DNA of 64,000 bases, taken from the NCBI GenBank assembly GCA_903772945.1, contig CAICTM010000094.1, positions 1-64,000 on the forward strand, written 5' to 3'. Of the stretch, positions 11,055 to 22,929 are shown piece by piece. The DNA comes from Seminavis robusta (lineage: Eukaryota; Bacillariophyta; Bacillariophyceae; Naviculales; Naviculaceae). The stretch's first letter is position 1, and each line of letters starts with the position of its first letter. The notes under the pieces were generated by a model. It was not told the DNA's origin and did not search any database. It saw nothing but the letters and a program-made list of their open reading frames with translations. Position numbers and translations under genes: made by a program.

Positions 11055-14000
11055 AATCGTTTCCTCCTCAAGGACCTGTTGGTGAATATCTTGAAAAAGC
11101 TTAATTTATGCTGTTGGTTGGTTAAATTGCCTCCGGTTTTGACAAGGTTGGATAACATGGGAATGCCGAAACAGATCCCATCCATTGCCTTGCTGCCACC
11201 TAGGACCGGATACTACTGATAGGGATTATGCTACGCTAAATGAGCTGGGCTTGGAGCTACGGTGACTATGACGAGGACGTGAATTTGTTGGCAGTTGAAA
11301 TCATGCGGAGCCGGGAATTCTTTAGAGGGTTGATTCGATTCACTTGTGGTGTTGTGGCCGAAGCAACACGAAACAAAACTGTTCTTGCACTTCTGAACAC
11401 ACTTCCCCATCAGAATGGATGATGACTTTGGGGGTGCAAGCAGGTTCGAGTCTTGAGATCTTTTAAAACTTTGAAATCCACTCAGTTTTTGTGGGACTGA
11501 AAATCGCAGGCTCTGATGGCACGGCACATGCACAGTGCTTGCACTGTATTCGAAAACAACAGTGGATCCACGCCTTTAGGCTCCAGCAATTAGGCCGCGA
11601 ACGAAGCAATGTCAGTTACCACTACTTCAACGCACAGACTGCCTATCCAAGCCAAATGACTCAAGAGACAACGAATGCAGATCATGTGCTGGGTCGACAG
11701 ATCAACAGTCAATCAACAAACTTTTTAGGAAAAATGAGAGAGCAAGTCGAGCAAGTCCCAAAGCTTGAATAGTCTTGCCTGAGAGCAATTTGAACCAACG
11801 AGAACGTGGATTGATCGCATGAAGACAGCATCATATATAGAGCCAGTTTGTGACCAGGTGATTGGATGACGTAAGATGCCGAAACAAAGCCCACCCGTTG
11901 CCCTTCCGCCAGTTATAGTCATGATTATCTACTGCACATAATGTGCATATGGGTTCGAATTTCACTTTTGCATGTAATCTACTGCCATCCATACTTTTGC
12001 GTGGACCTAAGGATGCTCTAGCTGTCATTGAACAGGGTTTCCCTACCCTGTGCACGTGCCTTGGGGTGCACCTGCTCTAACTAGCTTGGGAGCATGTTTT
12101 TTTGGTCTTGATGAACTCAATCAGAACTTGCGCCGCTAATTAAATCACCACAGTCACTCTCTCCGCCCCAATGTTATCGATTTAGGGTAGCGGCACGGTG
12201 GGCAGTCGTACTCATAGTAGCCTAAAAATAAAATTCTATTACGGATGTAAATCACCACAGTCACTGCATTCAAAAAACGGTCCCAATAATCTTTGTACCA
12301 AAACTAACCTTACTCCTTCGAAGAATTTTCTCCGCTGAAGCAACCACCGGAAAAACGCGACTGCTGAGTGGAACTGCCCCATGTCAACACAGACAACCGG
12401 ATAAGGATATACTTTTTTACATACTCATTAGAAAGCGCGGTTGAGTTATGTTGTAGCGCTTTAATGGAAAACAATTTCGACCATTCTAATTGATGGTGAT
12501 TAAAGCTTCACTAAGATTTGAAACCAGCAGCGATGCGAGACAGCCAAGAGATTTCTCAGTTGCACGAGAAAACAATATCAACTAGTAACAAGACATGGTT
12601 TCCCGTGAGATAAAATAGAAAAAAGAATACAAAAGAAGAAGAAGATGAGTGCAATCCTAGGCATGAGTCGTCATCAGAAGAAACTCGACAAACTTCTGTA
12701 GTCTCGGTATTGGAACATAACCTCACTAACAGAACACACTCGATTTCATATAGATCAAGTATTTGCATACAAAGGACTTTGAAAAAATCCGACTTGAATC
12801 AATAGAGACATGATATGAAAATACTGGGACAGGAAAATTCAACAGTAGAAAAAGTATCAAAGTTTCTACAGGCAATTTGCGAATATCTTTAGAGCCCCTC
12901 CAATCCGAACACCCTTAGTCAATTGAGTCCGAAGACTTAGTATAGTTGACACCATTGGCTTCCCAAAATTCCCTAAGATAAGCATCTTCGTCGGTTGGTA
13001 CATCAAAGTGACAAATGGGATGAAGATAAACCAGCTGACTGTACACGTTACGTTACATTGTGCAGTTTTTCTTTTTCTTTTGCCTGTGGAAAACATGTTT
13101 ACGGGATAGCATCACAAGTGGAAACCGGAACCGATTATTGGTGACCGCGTGAACATCTGCTCGTTGCTGATTTCCATCGACCAGTAGTTTCTTCGGGGAC
13201 TCCGTTGTGGCTTCTGGAAGAGGTGAGTTGGAGATTCGAGTTCAGTGAGTAAATTTTCTCAAATCATGAAATCGTATGACCAGGGAGTTCAGTGAGAGGT
13301 GTGAGGCATGAGACGATTGATTGGAGAGAGCCTGGTAATGGCATTATAGTTTGGCTGAAACAGTCCGGTTCACCCACATAAATATATTTATAATATTTAG
13401 TTCTGCTGGATGCCCACCAGAAAACGCCCGCAGTGATCACGGCTACACATATTGTCGGCATGCAAAGTGTGGATGGTGTGGAACCCACGACGGAGCAAGG
13501 CCACACGTATAGCGATAGACAAGGGATGGTTGACATCGACAGCCAGCCACCGTCATTTTCACATTGGCTGAGGAGATCGCACATGGCATTGTCCAAGGAG
13601 ATGGAGGCACCACGTTCCACTATCTTGGCTTGGGAGGCGAAGTCCAGGACACATTTCTCTTCGTTCTGTCCTTGGGAAACACTGTCTCCTGTAGCGAGCG
13701 GGTTTGTTGTTTGTTGATGGCAGGGCAAAAAACTTAACGAAGTATGATGTAAGCTTCACCTCAATAGACGAATCCGCTGAACGGTGCCATAGTGAACCTG
13801 CATACATCAGACACACAAAGGTGCCCACTTAGGAGTGGGCCTAGTGCAAGCCCGCCACCGGAGAAAAATGTTTTCGCGTCATTCAAAGAGATGCACGGTC
13901 CCCTTTGACCCGGAGAGTAGCACAGACGGTAAAGGTGATACCGCAGAGACAATGTCCCAAAGGTTTTGACAGTGCTGATTGAGTTGTCTTGCCACATAAG

Positions 14001-14276
14001 ATGCTGATTTCAAAACTGTTCAAGTTTCTTTGAATGAGTCGCATAATGTCGTCAATTTAGAATTTGATCTCTTGCTGCTAGGTGCCCTGACATACCGGTA
14101 TTTCATGCTCTTCCTTGTTTTAATATACAAGGTTGCATTGGCCGTTTCTTTTCTTCCCTGGCTTGCAGTGCGGGTTTTCATTTTAGACTCGGTAGAGATG
14201 GCGTTTTTGGTGAGCTGTTTTGGTAAGTTGCCCTTGAACATCTCTCTCAGGTTGGAATTTCGAACTGTAACCATGA
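11055..14276. other. Long intergenic stretch
   Basis: No supported gene. A short direct repeat (AAATCACCACAGTCACT) occurs near 12144 and 12249. The ORF on the minus strand at 13264-13728 (154 codons, one hydrophobic stretch) overlaps other ORFs in both directions and has no recognisable domain, so it is not called. No tRNA-like structure was seen. Confidence 0.45.
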
Positions 14277-14497
14277 GGACTGGTCCTATCCAGCTTAAAT
14301 GACGTTCGTACGTACGCCAAATCGCAATAACTGCCGAATTCGGAAAGGTGACCTCCAAATCCACACGTACGGCGAACCGCAGAAAATGTTTATAGTAAAA
14401 AAGTGGAACTGCGGTTCGCAGGATGAATGGATTTGGAATTCGCGTAGGACCAATCAGAACTCATTATCTCGAAACTAGCTATCCCCAACTCTAGCGA
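14277..14497 (+). repeat. Left terminal inverted repeat of Harbinger element
   Basis: Pairs with 18038-18269. It contains its own palindrome, GCGAACCGCAG pairing with CTGCGGTTCGC across the conserved TTTATAGTAAAAAAGTGGA spacer. Such subterminal palindromes are candidate binding sites for the transposase or accessory protein (inference). Confidence 0.9.
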
Positions 14498-14658
14498 GTT
14501 TCGAAAATCGAAAAGTGAGATCTCGAGCACATCCTTGAATCATTGAAAACGAAAAGTGAGAAGAAGAACATGTACTAGTAGCCATTCGGCAGCCAGTAGC
14601 CCGTTGTCGTTACAGTCACTATAGCCAGCCACACAGCCACACTCTTGTCATTGTCGTC

Positions 14659-15894
14659 ATGGACTATGAATACGAACAAGATGCCGCACTACTTTTGCAG
14701 CTCTTTATTTTAACGGTGGGCCTTTTCCTGTGTCTACCGGGTGAACCTAGGAATCCTTCCTTTTTCGAACAAAGGTTGGCTTGGAAGCGCTACAGTGAGA
14801 AACACCAGATGCATTCGACGTTTACAAGACGACTTAGAATGTGCAAAGGAAGCTTTGACAAGCTGCTTTCGTTCATAGTTGATGACTTGCTAGTAAACGA
14901 GACCCAGGCTGTGAGAAGAGGAGGTTCCATCATTCCCGAACTGTGTCTCTACTGCACGCTTCGATATTTGGCTGGTGGCTCCTATCTGGATATTACGGAC
15001 ATAGCGGGAATATCCAAGAGCTCGTTCTATCGCGTATTATGGAAGACAATAACGGCAATATGCAAGTGTCCGCAGTTGAAAATCCGCTTCCCCAATACAG
15101 AGCAGGAAATAAAGGACGCAATAGACGGCTTTGCAGGGATATCCGATGGTGGCGCCATTAGCAACTGCGTGGGAGTTGTCGATGGGTATCTTATGCGTAT
15201 CAAGGTTCCAACCAAGAAGGAAACTGGCAACATTCGAAGTTTCTTTTCCGGCCATTACCAGTGCTATGGAGTAAACATCCAAGCTGTCGCGGATCATCAT
15301 TCTCGGTTTATCTTCTTTGCTTATGCTGCTCCTGGAGTTTCAGACGACCGTAATGCAATGCGGCAATGTGCTTTAAACGGTTTGGTGGAGTCACTTCCAT
15401 CCGGTGCTTGTGTAATCGGCGATGCAGCATACATCCCCACAGAGTGCATGGTGCCAATATACCAGGGTACCGACAAATTGATCCCGCTCTACGACAATTT
15501 CAACTTCTATGCCAGCCAGTGCCGCATTCGTGTTGAAATGGCCTTCGGTCTCATGCAGATGAAATGGGGCATACTCGCACGGCCTCTTGGCTGTTCCTTG
15601 AAGAACATGCTATGGTTGGCTCAGGCTATAGCTCGTCTACACAACTTTTGCATCAACGAGCGCCTTGAAGCAGGCGGAACTGTTGACAATGGCACCGTCA
15701 GCACAAATGGTACCGGTTATATTCCCAGTGTTCCACATGATGACGATGGGGATCCCGTGCGGTTGGACAATATCTTCAAGGGTAGCTTTGAGGGGAATTC
15801 CTATCTACGGGAATTCATGGCAAAAAGAATCAAAGGTCTACAGCTACAACGGCCTTCGCGTAATAAAAAGCGTAAAAGGAGAGAAGACGAGTAA
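14659..15894 (+). CDS. Harbinger DDE transposase (HARBI1-like)
   Basis: Intact 411-aa protein of the DDE_Tnp_4 / HARBI1-like family, which cuts and pastes the element. The catalytic triad is visible: D in CVGVVDGY near residue 178, D in VIGDAAYIP near residue 256, and E in RIRVEMAFGLMQ near residue 296. An N-terminal hydrophobic stretch is followed by the helix-turn-helix-like region LTSF/SSFYR (ITDIAGISKSSFYRVL), which probably helps recognise DNA. The C terminus is basic (NKKRKRRE), a likely nuclear localisation signal. The start ATG at 14659 follows the left inverted end by about 160 bp. The length fits the usual 350-450 aa of the family, and all three catalytic residues are retained. Confidence 0.93.
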   Translation: MDYEYEQDAALLLQLFILTVGLFLCLPGEPRNPSFFEQRLAWKRYSEKHQMHSTFTRRLRMCKGSFDKLLSFIVDDLLVNETQAVRRGGSIIPELCLYCTLRYLAGGSYLDITDIAGISKSSFYRVLWKTITAICKCPQLKIRFPNTEQEIKDAIDGFAGISDGGAISNCVGVVDGYLMRIKVPTKKETGNIRSFFSGHYQCYGVNIQAVADHHSRFIFFAYAAPGVSDDRNAMRQCALNGLVESLPSGACVIGDAAYIPTECMVPIYQGTDKLIPLYDNFNFYASQCRIRVEMAFGLMQMKWGILARPLGCSLKNMLWLAQAIARLHNFCINERLEAGGTVDNGTVSTNGTGYIPSVPHDDDGDPVRLDNIFKGSFEGNSYLREFMAKRIKGLQLQRPSRNKKRKRREDE

Positions 15895-15908
15895 TACACG
15901 GCTTACAT

Positions 15909-17774
15909 TTAAATATTAGCGCCAGTTTCCTCTGTTTCAATAACTGACTTGGCCGGCACGATCTTCAAGACCGCTTCAAGTTGTTCGATACGAACTTCCA
16001 TGGCTGCAACCATACGTGCTTTGGACGAATCCCCGTTGCGGATATCCGCCTTCAATTTACAATACCGATCGCCAATGTCGAAATAGTCATTCCAAACACT
16101 CGTTTTGGAGGCTTCATCTGATGACATATCTTTCCTTCGGCTTGACATTGATTCCTTTAGATCCGTACTTACATTGGCGAGAACTTCCATAACGGCCACA
16201 ACAGCTTGCTTGCCACCTTTGCCACCGCTGGAATCGGCACTCCCAGTAAATGCAATCGTAGAGTCACTCTTCAAATTGTCACTCATAAACGCGGCGAACT
16301 TGCCATCAATGGCCGGATGTATGAGGCAAAGATGGTTACAGTAGTAGACAGCAACCGCCGGTAGAACTGCAGTAGATTGCCGGGGTTTAGTGAACTTTGG
16401 ATTTGTGCAGTACGTCCACAGATCGTTGCTGCCCTCGCCAGACTTCTTCATTTCCAACTGACATCTCTCCCGCGCTTTCATCAAATCACACACAAGCTGT
16501 CGAACTGACTTAAAATCCTGGCCACGATTGATGTCATTTAGGTTGAAACCGTGTTCTTCGTTCCATGCAAAGAGCCTGTCGTCTTCCCCCTCGAGCAGCC
16601 CTAAGACGGTATCGAAGGAGTCGTCCGATGTCTCGTTCATTTCGCTCGACACAAGAACCCAAAAGTCCTTCACCGGATTTCCTGTAACTCCATGCTCCGA
16701 GAGAGGCTCTTGTTCGTAGTCCTTTCGTTGCTTACCGTCGTTGAGAGCAACAAAGTCAATGAAATTGTTAGCGTGGAAGCAAATATTCAACACTTTAAAG
16801 AGAGTGTTGATCCTCTTCGTTGCGGAAGAGGACCCTGGGTTGGAAATAGATTGGTCGTTGTACATCGTTCCCATCTGAACACTGCGGGCAATCTCCATCC
16901 TGCAATCGAACAGTTTCTTGCCACCTGCTCCCTTTACTCCACACTTTAGAGTAAAAGCGCGAATATCCTTGCTGTTGAATTTGGTTAAATCCAAGACTTC
17001 CTCGGTTGGTTGTCCTTTACGCATTGTGAATGACACAGCCACACCGTAAATCTCGCCGTCTGAAGGGCTCTTCTCTTGCCCGATTCCAATTTTATTCTTG
17101 TGATTAGCGTGCTGATACGCACCAATCATTTCTGCTACAACCTTGGCCAGCCTAGCATCTTCGGTTTTCTTGGCAATCTTATCGTCTTCTTTCTTCTTTG
17201 CCAGCCTAACATCTTTCGCTCTCTTTGCAATCTTATCGTCTTCTTTCTTCTTCTTTTGAACCTGTTTGGCAGCTTCCTTGGCGGCCTTCCTCATTGCCGG
17301 TGAGGCTGATCTCTGTGCGGGAGAGGCGGAGGTAGACCGTGCATGTTCCTTAGGCAAAGGAGTCGTCCTAGGACGTGGTGGTCGTTCCCGTAACTCCTGG
17401 GCTTTGAGTTGCCCCATGTACATATCTTGGGCAAACTCATCATCGTAGTATTCCAAAGCTGGTGGCGGCACTACAAGAGAATGCTGTTGATGCAGTTGCT
17501 GTATCTGCATCTGGTGTCGGTGTTGTATTTCATGCAAGCTAAGACGTGGACGAGGGAGGGAAGCTGCGACTGGGGATGCTACTGGGGCTGCGACTGCAAC
17601 TGGAACTGCGACTGCGACTGCGACTGGGGCCAGGACTGGGGCAGCACGGCTACTCCTCGATGACGACTCAGACTCCTCGGCTTCCGCTTCTTCTCTCTTC
17701 CTCTTGTTCCGCTCGTCAGACTCCTGTAGTTGCCGTCCTATATCAACGGACCCATCGCTGCCATCTTCACTCAT
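15909..17774 (-). CDS. Harbinger accessory ORF2 protein
   Basis: A 621-aa protein encoded convergently with the transposase; the start is the first ATG (MSEDGSDG) of the frame. Residues ~20-190 are low-complexity: acidic, Ser-rich, then a Val/Ala/Pro run and a Gln/His-rich stretch. A highly charged Lys/Asp helix with a repeated KKEDDKIAK unit follows. The C-terminal 400 residues look globular (LDLTKFNSKDIRAFTLKCG, KDFWVLVSSEMNE). In Harbinger elements the second gene usually encodes a Myb/SANT-like protein that recruits the transposase to the ends and nucleus. I do not see a clear SANT tryptophan pattern here, so the role is inferred from position and from the matching ends of the element. 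Confidence 0.75.
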   Translation of the reverse strand: MSEDGSDGSVDIGRQLQESDERNKRKREEAEAEESESSSRSSRAAPVLAPVAVAVAVPVAVAAPVASPVAASLPRPRLSLHEIQHRHQMQIQQLHQQHSLVVPPPALEYYDDEFAQDMYMGQLKAQELRERPPRPRTTPLPKEHARSTSASPAQRSASPAMRKAAKEAAKQVQKKKKEDDKIAKRAKDVRLAKKKEDDKIAKKTEDARLAKVVAEMIGAYQHANHKNKIGIGQEKSPSDGEIYGVAVSFTMRKGQPTEEVLDLTKFNSKDIRAFTLKCGVKGAGGKKLFDCRMEIARSVQMGTMYNDQSISNPGSSSATKRINTLFKVLNICFHANNFIDFVALNDGKQRKDYEQEPLSEHGVTGNPVKDFWVLVSSEMNETSDDSFDTVLGLLEGEDDRLFAWNEEHGFNLNDINRGQDFKSVRQLVCDLMKARERCQLEMKKSGEGSNDLWTYCTNPKFTKPRQSTAVLPAVAVYYCNHLCLIHPAIDGKFAAFMSDNLKSDSTIAFTGSADSSGGKGGKQAVVAVMEVLANVSTDLKESMSSRRKDMSSDEASKTSVWNDYFDIGDRYCKLKADIRNGDSSKARMVAAMEVRIEQLEAVLKIVPAKSVIETEETGANI

Positions 17775-18037
17775 CGTGACAACGAGTGGAGAGTGCGGTG
17801 GTTCGATTCGATTACGGTGATAGGAAGAACTCAAAAAAAGGGAAATTGTGGTGAAAGAGGAACCACAAAGGGATCCACATACTTGCCTGCTGCATCATCA
17901 TGTGGATCAACAGGTGCACGAGGGCTAGCCCCCAACGAGATTCTTTCAAAGAACAATCATGTGCTATTATCACGAGATTTCCTGGCGCACGGTGATTGCG
18001 TTTTGGCAGAATCTTGCTGGATGCTCACCCCGATGAT

Positions 18038-18269
18038 CTCGATAGAGTTGGGGATTCACTCGAGCGTTATGATTGGTCCTACGCGAATTCCAAATAATTC
18101 CAAATTCACACGAACGGCGAACCGCAGCTCCACTTTTTTACTATAAACATTTTCTGCGGTTCGCCGTAGGTGTGAATTTGGAGGTCACCTTTCCAAATTC
18201 GGCAGTTAAATCCATTTATTTTGATTTGGCGAACGTACGAACGGCAGTTAAGCTGGATAGGACCAGCCC
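18038..18269 (-). repeat. Right terminal inverted repeat of Harbinger element
   Basis: Reverse complement of the left end with scattered changes and one ~13-bp insertion. It also holds an extended palindrome: TTCACACGAACGGCGAACCG pairs with its near-complement after a short spacer, longer than in the left end. Confidence 0.9.
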
Positions 18270-18272
18270 TGA

Positions 18273-19407
18273 ACGGACTTGTCTCTTGAACGGTCTCATT
18301 TATTTGTTCAGCGCAAATGATGATACAAGATCGTGGGAGTGGAACCAATGCGGGACTACCTGGTACGCAGCTGCTATGATGATGATGTGGGAGAGGATAT
18401 TAGTAGTTGCGGCACAAGCAAGCTTGCAGACGAGCGATGAATGCTCGAAAGGACTGTTCGGCAGAGGCGATGTTTGTTGGAGCGATGGCTGATTGCGCAC
18501 AGTACCGGTATGAAGCTATAGCTAGCATCATGCTTATTAAGTTACAAGGAACTTAGAATGCCAGCCAGGTACGAAAGACTGTCCAAAACTGTAGCGCAAG
18601 TCACTTTGCTCTGCAATATGTAATGCTATCCTCTGTTTTGGAGGACGAGCTATGGACGTCAAGCCAGTTTTCCTTTACTAAAGCCCTTGCGTTGCCTGTT
18701 TGGTGTCCACCGAAGAAAACATACAGTGTAGGGTCTACTTAGTAGTAGTTGTAGCTGATGCTTTCTTGATCAGGCCAATTGAGTCCGCCTCTTAGGATAA
18801 CTGTAGTCTACTGTACCTCGGCTTTGACTCCAGGTGGTTGGCAAACCTTGCCGCAAGTGCAATCCAATAGCTGTCTCTGGGGAGTCTGCGTACAAGAGAT
18901 GACAGAGGAACTACTAGACTAATACTAGCTAGCTACTCGTACCTACTATATAAGAGAGAACTTTCCCCAAGTGGAGAATCGAATCTTCTTTGGCACAGAA
19001 ATCGTGACCATTGTCAAGCTCGGCCCGTGTGTGACTAGGATCGCGGGTTGTTACTTATGGTGAATTTGATAATTTGGAAGCAAGATTTAACAGTGATGTC
19101 TCAGTTCCTCTACAACTTAGTTAGAGAGTGCTTCATTAGTGTCCGGTTTCAGAAACATGTGAGAAACATATGAGCAAGTACTTTGGAAAACAACACGGAA
19201 CCACCATCCGGATCCGAGCATCAGGCGTGAGATCGCGTTGCTTTGGTTGTCTTCTTACTAAGTAGTGTCTTCTTAGTGTGTTGGTCATGGTCGACGAGTG
19301 CTTGAATTGAACTGAGTTGAATTGATCCTTTGTGTTTGTGAAGAAGACGAACAAGAGCAAGAGCAAGAGCAAGAAAGAAGATCTTCTTAAGACGAAGGAT
19401 TTACAAG
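18273..19407. other. Intergenic DNA with likely 5' region of next gene
   Basis: No coding sequence supported. AT/GC-mixed DNA with CTAGCTAG and ACTAG palindromic runs (18920-18950). The part just before 19408 is purine-rich (AAGAGCAAGAGCAAGAGCAA) and probably the 5' leader of the next gene. Confidence 0.45.
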
Positions 19408-22400
19408 ATGGTTTTCTCTAGCAGAAGCAGTCGCGAAGACACAATGCTGCAGCGCCTCTTTGAGTCTCTACGGGATGAAGAAGCTCAGTTGAAGCTAGAA
19501 GATCAAGAGCAAGATGACATTGGCATTGCTGCTACCGGTAGTAGACCTACGGCTGACTTGGCAGAGACCGTGTTGCTAGATGCCTCGGAAGAAGACTATG
19601 ACGCACACATGACCCCGTTCTTTGCCTCGCGTGGAAACACTCCCACACCACCAACTCATGATAAGCTGCAAGGAGGAGACACTGCATGTAGCTCAGTCAG
19701 TACCGGTACCATGGAAATGGAACTGCAGCTTCAAATGCAAATGGAACAAGCGAGTCTTGCACGCAGTGTGGACAGCCAGCAGTATGAGTACCGTCTGCCC
19801 AATGGCAATCAGGGCAATGCAGACCTATTGGGGAGCAAAAGGTACAGCTATACTCCAAATCCATTGTTGCAGGATCCAGCCCTTGATCAGCATCTAAGAG
19901 ACTCGGCAAGGTCATTCTCCATGTAAGTGATACCGGTATCCAGGCTGTCTAGCTAGTACTAGTAGCTAGCTAGTCATACATACAAGCATGCAGCCATGCA
20001 TCTAACACCTTTCTTTCTCCCTTTCGCAGGCTACACGCCATGGAAGAGGAAGTATCTCTCACATCCGATCTTTCCGTGTCCATGCGATCCACACCCTCAC
20101 AACAAATACCAGATGATTCACTCCGATCCACAAACACAAACAACAGCACCAACCAAGATCAGACACTGCCTCCGCCTCCTCCTCTCCAAGTTGCTCGAGA
20201 ACTCGTGGTCGTGCCCCCAGTTCCAAAACCAATGACAATGTCCAATACTAGTGAAACAAAACAACGATCCGTTCGATTCGCTCCATTGGAGGTCGTACTC
20301 GACTCGCCCCATACAACGCCAACAGCGAGTGATACAACAACATCCGATGATGACGAGGATGAAACGACGGTGCGAAGTGGTGCTGTTGGAATGCGTGTCC
20401 CGGTCAATGGAAACGACGACGAGAATCGCGACGATGACGACGAAGAGCTCGGTAATACCAATGGATGGGACACTGTCGGAGAGTTTGGGCTGTCGGATGC
20501 ATTGCAATCATTCCAATGCCAGCCCGTCAATTCCGTGGACGTGGACGATTTCGAGCAACAGGCAGAAGAGATGAACAGTGAAGAACCGCTCGACAATTCT
20601 CTTGTACTAACCAATCATGAGGATGATGGGGACAACTTGTTTGACCAAGTTCAAGAAGCTGTACCACTCGACACTTCTCTAGTGACCAATGATGGTGATA
20701 GCAGCGCAAATGATGATGATGATGATGACGGCGTTCTTGACAAGAAGCTAGACATGAGTGATGCCACACACACAACGTTCCTCCTGGAAGATGATGATGA
20801 TGATGATGCAGAACAAGATATGGAAGACGAACAAACCGAGACCAATAACGATGACAGCGAGTGGGAAGATGAACCGGAAGACGAGGAGGAGGGGCAAGTG
20901 ACGGATACTACAATGAGAGAGAGACTCTTGGCGCTCTTCCCATGGCTTCGAAAACGAGGATTCGTTCTGGATGATGATGCTTCGTTGGAATCGTCTCGTC
21001 TGAGAGATGAAGAAGTGGTCGTGCCGCCTGCTGCCGACGTCAATAGGTAAGTCGAGCCGGGTTGGATCGGGTTTGTTCGGCGGACAGGACGGTTGCATGA
21101 GCATATAGTTGCTCACTACTGGCCTTTGCATTGCTTCCTCAACAGCATCAGCGCTAGGAAGGACATGACTCTTCTTCCCATGCATGGAGCCACTGCTGAC
21201 ACCTGGACAGACGACAGAAACGAAACATCCATGGATGATTTTGCCATGAAGAGCTGCTGCAGGTTCACCTTTTGCCAAATGTTGGTCGTGGCATTTGTCA
21301 TTGCTGTCGCTACAACCGTCACGACTCTTCTTTGGGAAACAAGGAAATCATCACCCAACCCACAAGGTGCAAAACCTTTGCATCCTCCCATGGCAGTAAC
21401 GGATATGTGTAACAGCGATGTGGACGAGATCAAGGAAGGAAAGCTTGACCTGACGATTACGAACGTGCCATTTGATCAGGTGTACGCCAAGCAACGAGAA
21501 CTAGAGACACTCTTTCAAATGGCATACAACGACGCCAGTGGCATGTGCGAAGGACCCTACGAACGAGTCCTACAGGAAGCATTTATTAGAGACATTGCCA
21601 GTGATGGGTCTTCTATGATTCAAATTGGTTGGGCCGCCATGGCGAGCTGTAATGGATGTCCTGACTATGAACCTTTGTTTGCACGAGAATTCGGTGTTGA
21701 CGGTCGTCAATTCCTTCTCAAGTTCTATGATTTCTTCAACCGTTACTTGCCCGGTGTTCTGGATGCCCCGGAGAGCCAGATTGTGTTCATGGCTTCCATC
21801 ACGATCGACAACGGTGAAGCGGATCAAGTGATAGATTTTCTTCCACGACAGACTCAAGTTCCTTCACCTCCAACAGCTCCCGTTCCCACGGAAGTACCAA
21901 CACCCATGTTCTCATCGCATCCCACGGAAGCGCCATCCGTGGCTTCACCTTCCAGTGTTCCAACAGGGAAACCCTCGTCACTGCCAACACTGTCTCCATC
22001 CAGTTCCCCCACCGAAGCAAAGCGACAAGCTATCTTTGACATCGTCCCGGTATCTCCGACTTCCAGTCCAACAGCAGAGAATAGCGTGGGAACTATCACC
22101 AATCTTGCTCTCTGGGACCTTTCCAGGAATGCCGTTGTGGAAGGCTACGAAAATCTTCAAGATGGCTTTGTCTTGCAGAGATCACTTCTTCCTACATCAT
22201 TCACATTCATGGCGGAAACTTCTTCCGAGGAGACTGATGGTGTGCATTTCCGGATTTACGGGGACGACAAGGTGAAGATTATGCACGCGGCGGTCGAAAA
22301 GCCATACACCTTTAGCATCGACCCTTCGCTCGGCGCCCGCTGGAATTTTGACCCATCGGAAACAAGTAAGTACCGGTACCCAAGTTTCAGTTTCTTGATT

Positions 22401-22552
22401 CCTCATCCGACAATGGTGTGAAAGAAGCTGACGTTGCTCCTGTTGCCCCTATAGCATATCTGGTCGAGGCACGGTCTTTCGTATATGATTGGGATGAAGG
22501 ACTGCCTATAGTTGGGTCAAGGCGGATTCTGGAGTTTCATATTACCGAATAG
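19408..22552 (+). CDS. Single-pass membrane protein, diatom-specific, 4 exons
   Basis: Exons 19408-19922, 20030-21046, 21146-22365 and 22455-22552 join in frame at GT-AG introns (107, 99 and 89 nt) to give about 949 aa. Residues 1-545 are hydrophilic and presumably cytosolic, with Asp/Glu runs near 360-470. One membrane helix (CQMLVVAFVIAVATTVTTLL) lies near 551-574. After it comes a globular region containing MCEGPYERVLQEAF and the Cys pair in MASCNGCPDY, then a Pro/Thr/Ser-rich linker with SPTEA/SSPTA repeats near 750-825. The short terminal domain is completed by exon 4 (FVYDWDEGLPIVG). Such PT-rich linkers are common in diatom cell-surface proteins. I do not recognise a named family. A type II orientation, with the tail outside the cell, is inference. 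Confidence 0.75.
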
Positions 22553-22929
22553 TCGTACTGGATTGTCAAGACCACAGCTACCAGTCAGTACCTATGATAG
22601 ACGCGGAGTGCGTCAATAGGCCTTGCTATGACTTCCTTCGCAAGGCCCCGTTGATCCATTTACATGCATAGTTATACATTGATTTTAAATCTTGCATATC
22701 CTTCAATGCGTTTTCGCTCGCCACGATGATTGTCTTTCGAAGCTTAGACACATGGTGGTCCTACTCTGCTGTCGGCTCTCACGACAGCGACATCATGATT
22801 ACCTAGCTAAACATCACGAGCAAATGACGGGCGGATCGAATGAGCCCTTTGTTGGCAACCCATGCATTAGCTCCAGCTAGCCAGCTTCAAACTTCATTTA
22901 CTTGTTCGTACGAGTAAGTTTTGCTTTCA
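22553..22929. other. Intergenic DNA, no gene seen
   Basis: Short stretch between the 949-aa protein gene and the LRR gene fragments; nothing recognisable. Confidence 0.5.

Larger units (their letters stand above)
14277..18269 (+). mobile_element. PIF/Harbinger DNA transposon
   Basis: A 3,993-bp element flanked by a 3-bp duplication TGA (14274-14276 and 18270-18272). Its ends are long imperfect inverted repeats (14277-14497 and 18038-18269) sharing CTGGTCCTATCCAGCTTA at the tips. Inside are two convergent ORFs, a DDE transposase on the plus strand and a second, accessory-like ORF on the minus strand, whose stop codons lie only about 15 bp apart. A 3-bp duplication and a two-gene layout are typical of PIF/Harbinger, although the preferred target of that group is TWA rather than TGA. 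Both ORFs are intact, so the element could be autonomous. Confidence 0.92.

Noticed and set aside
11940-11970. GGTTCGAATTTC resembling a tRNA T-arm
   Set aside because: No matching acceptor, D or anticodon arms could be folded around it. No tRNA or rRNA gene was found elsewhere either.
17775-17834. Longer start of the Harbinger accessory ORF
   Set aside because: The frame extends upstream only through a TTG codon; the first ATG at 17774 is a better start.
20118-21278. Long minus-strand ORFs opposite the 949-aa gene
   Set aside because: They are Ser-rich complements of Asp/Glu codon runs and disagree with the consistent splice-supported plus-strand frame.
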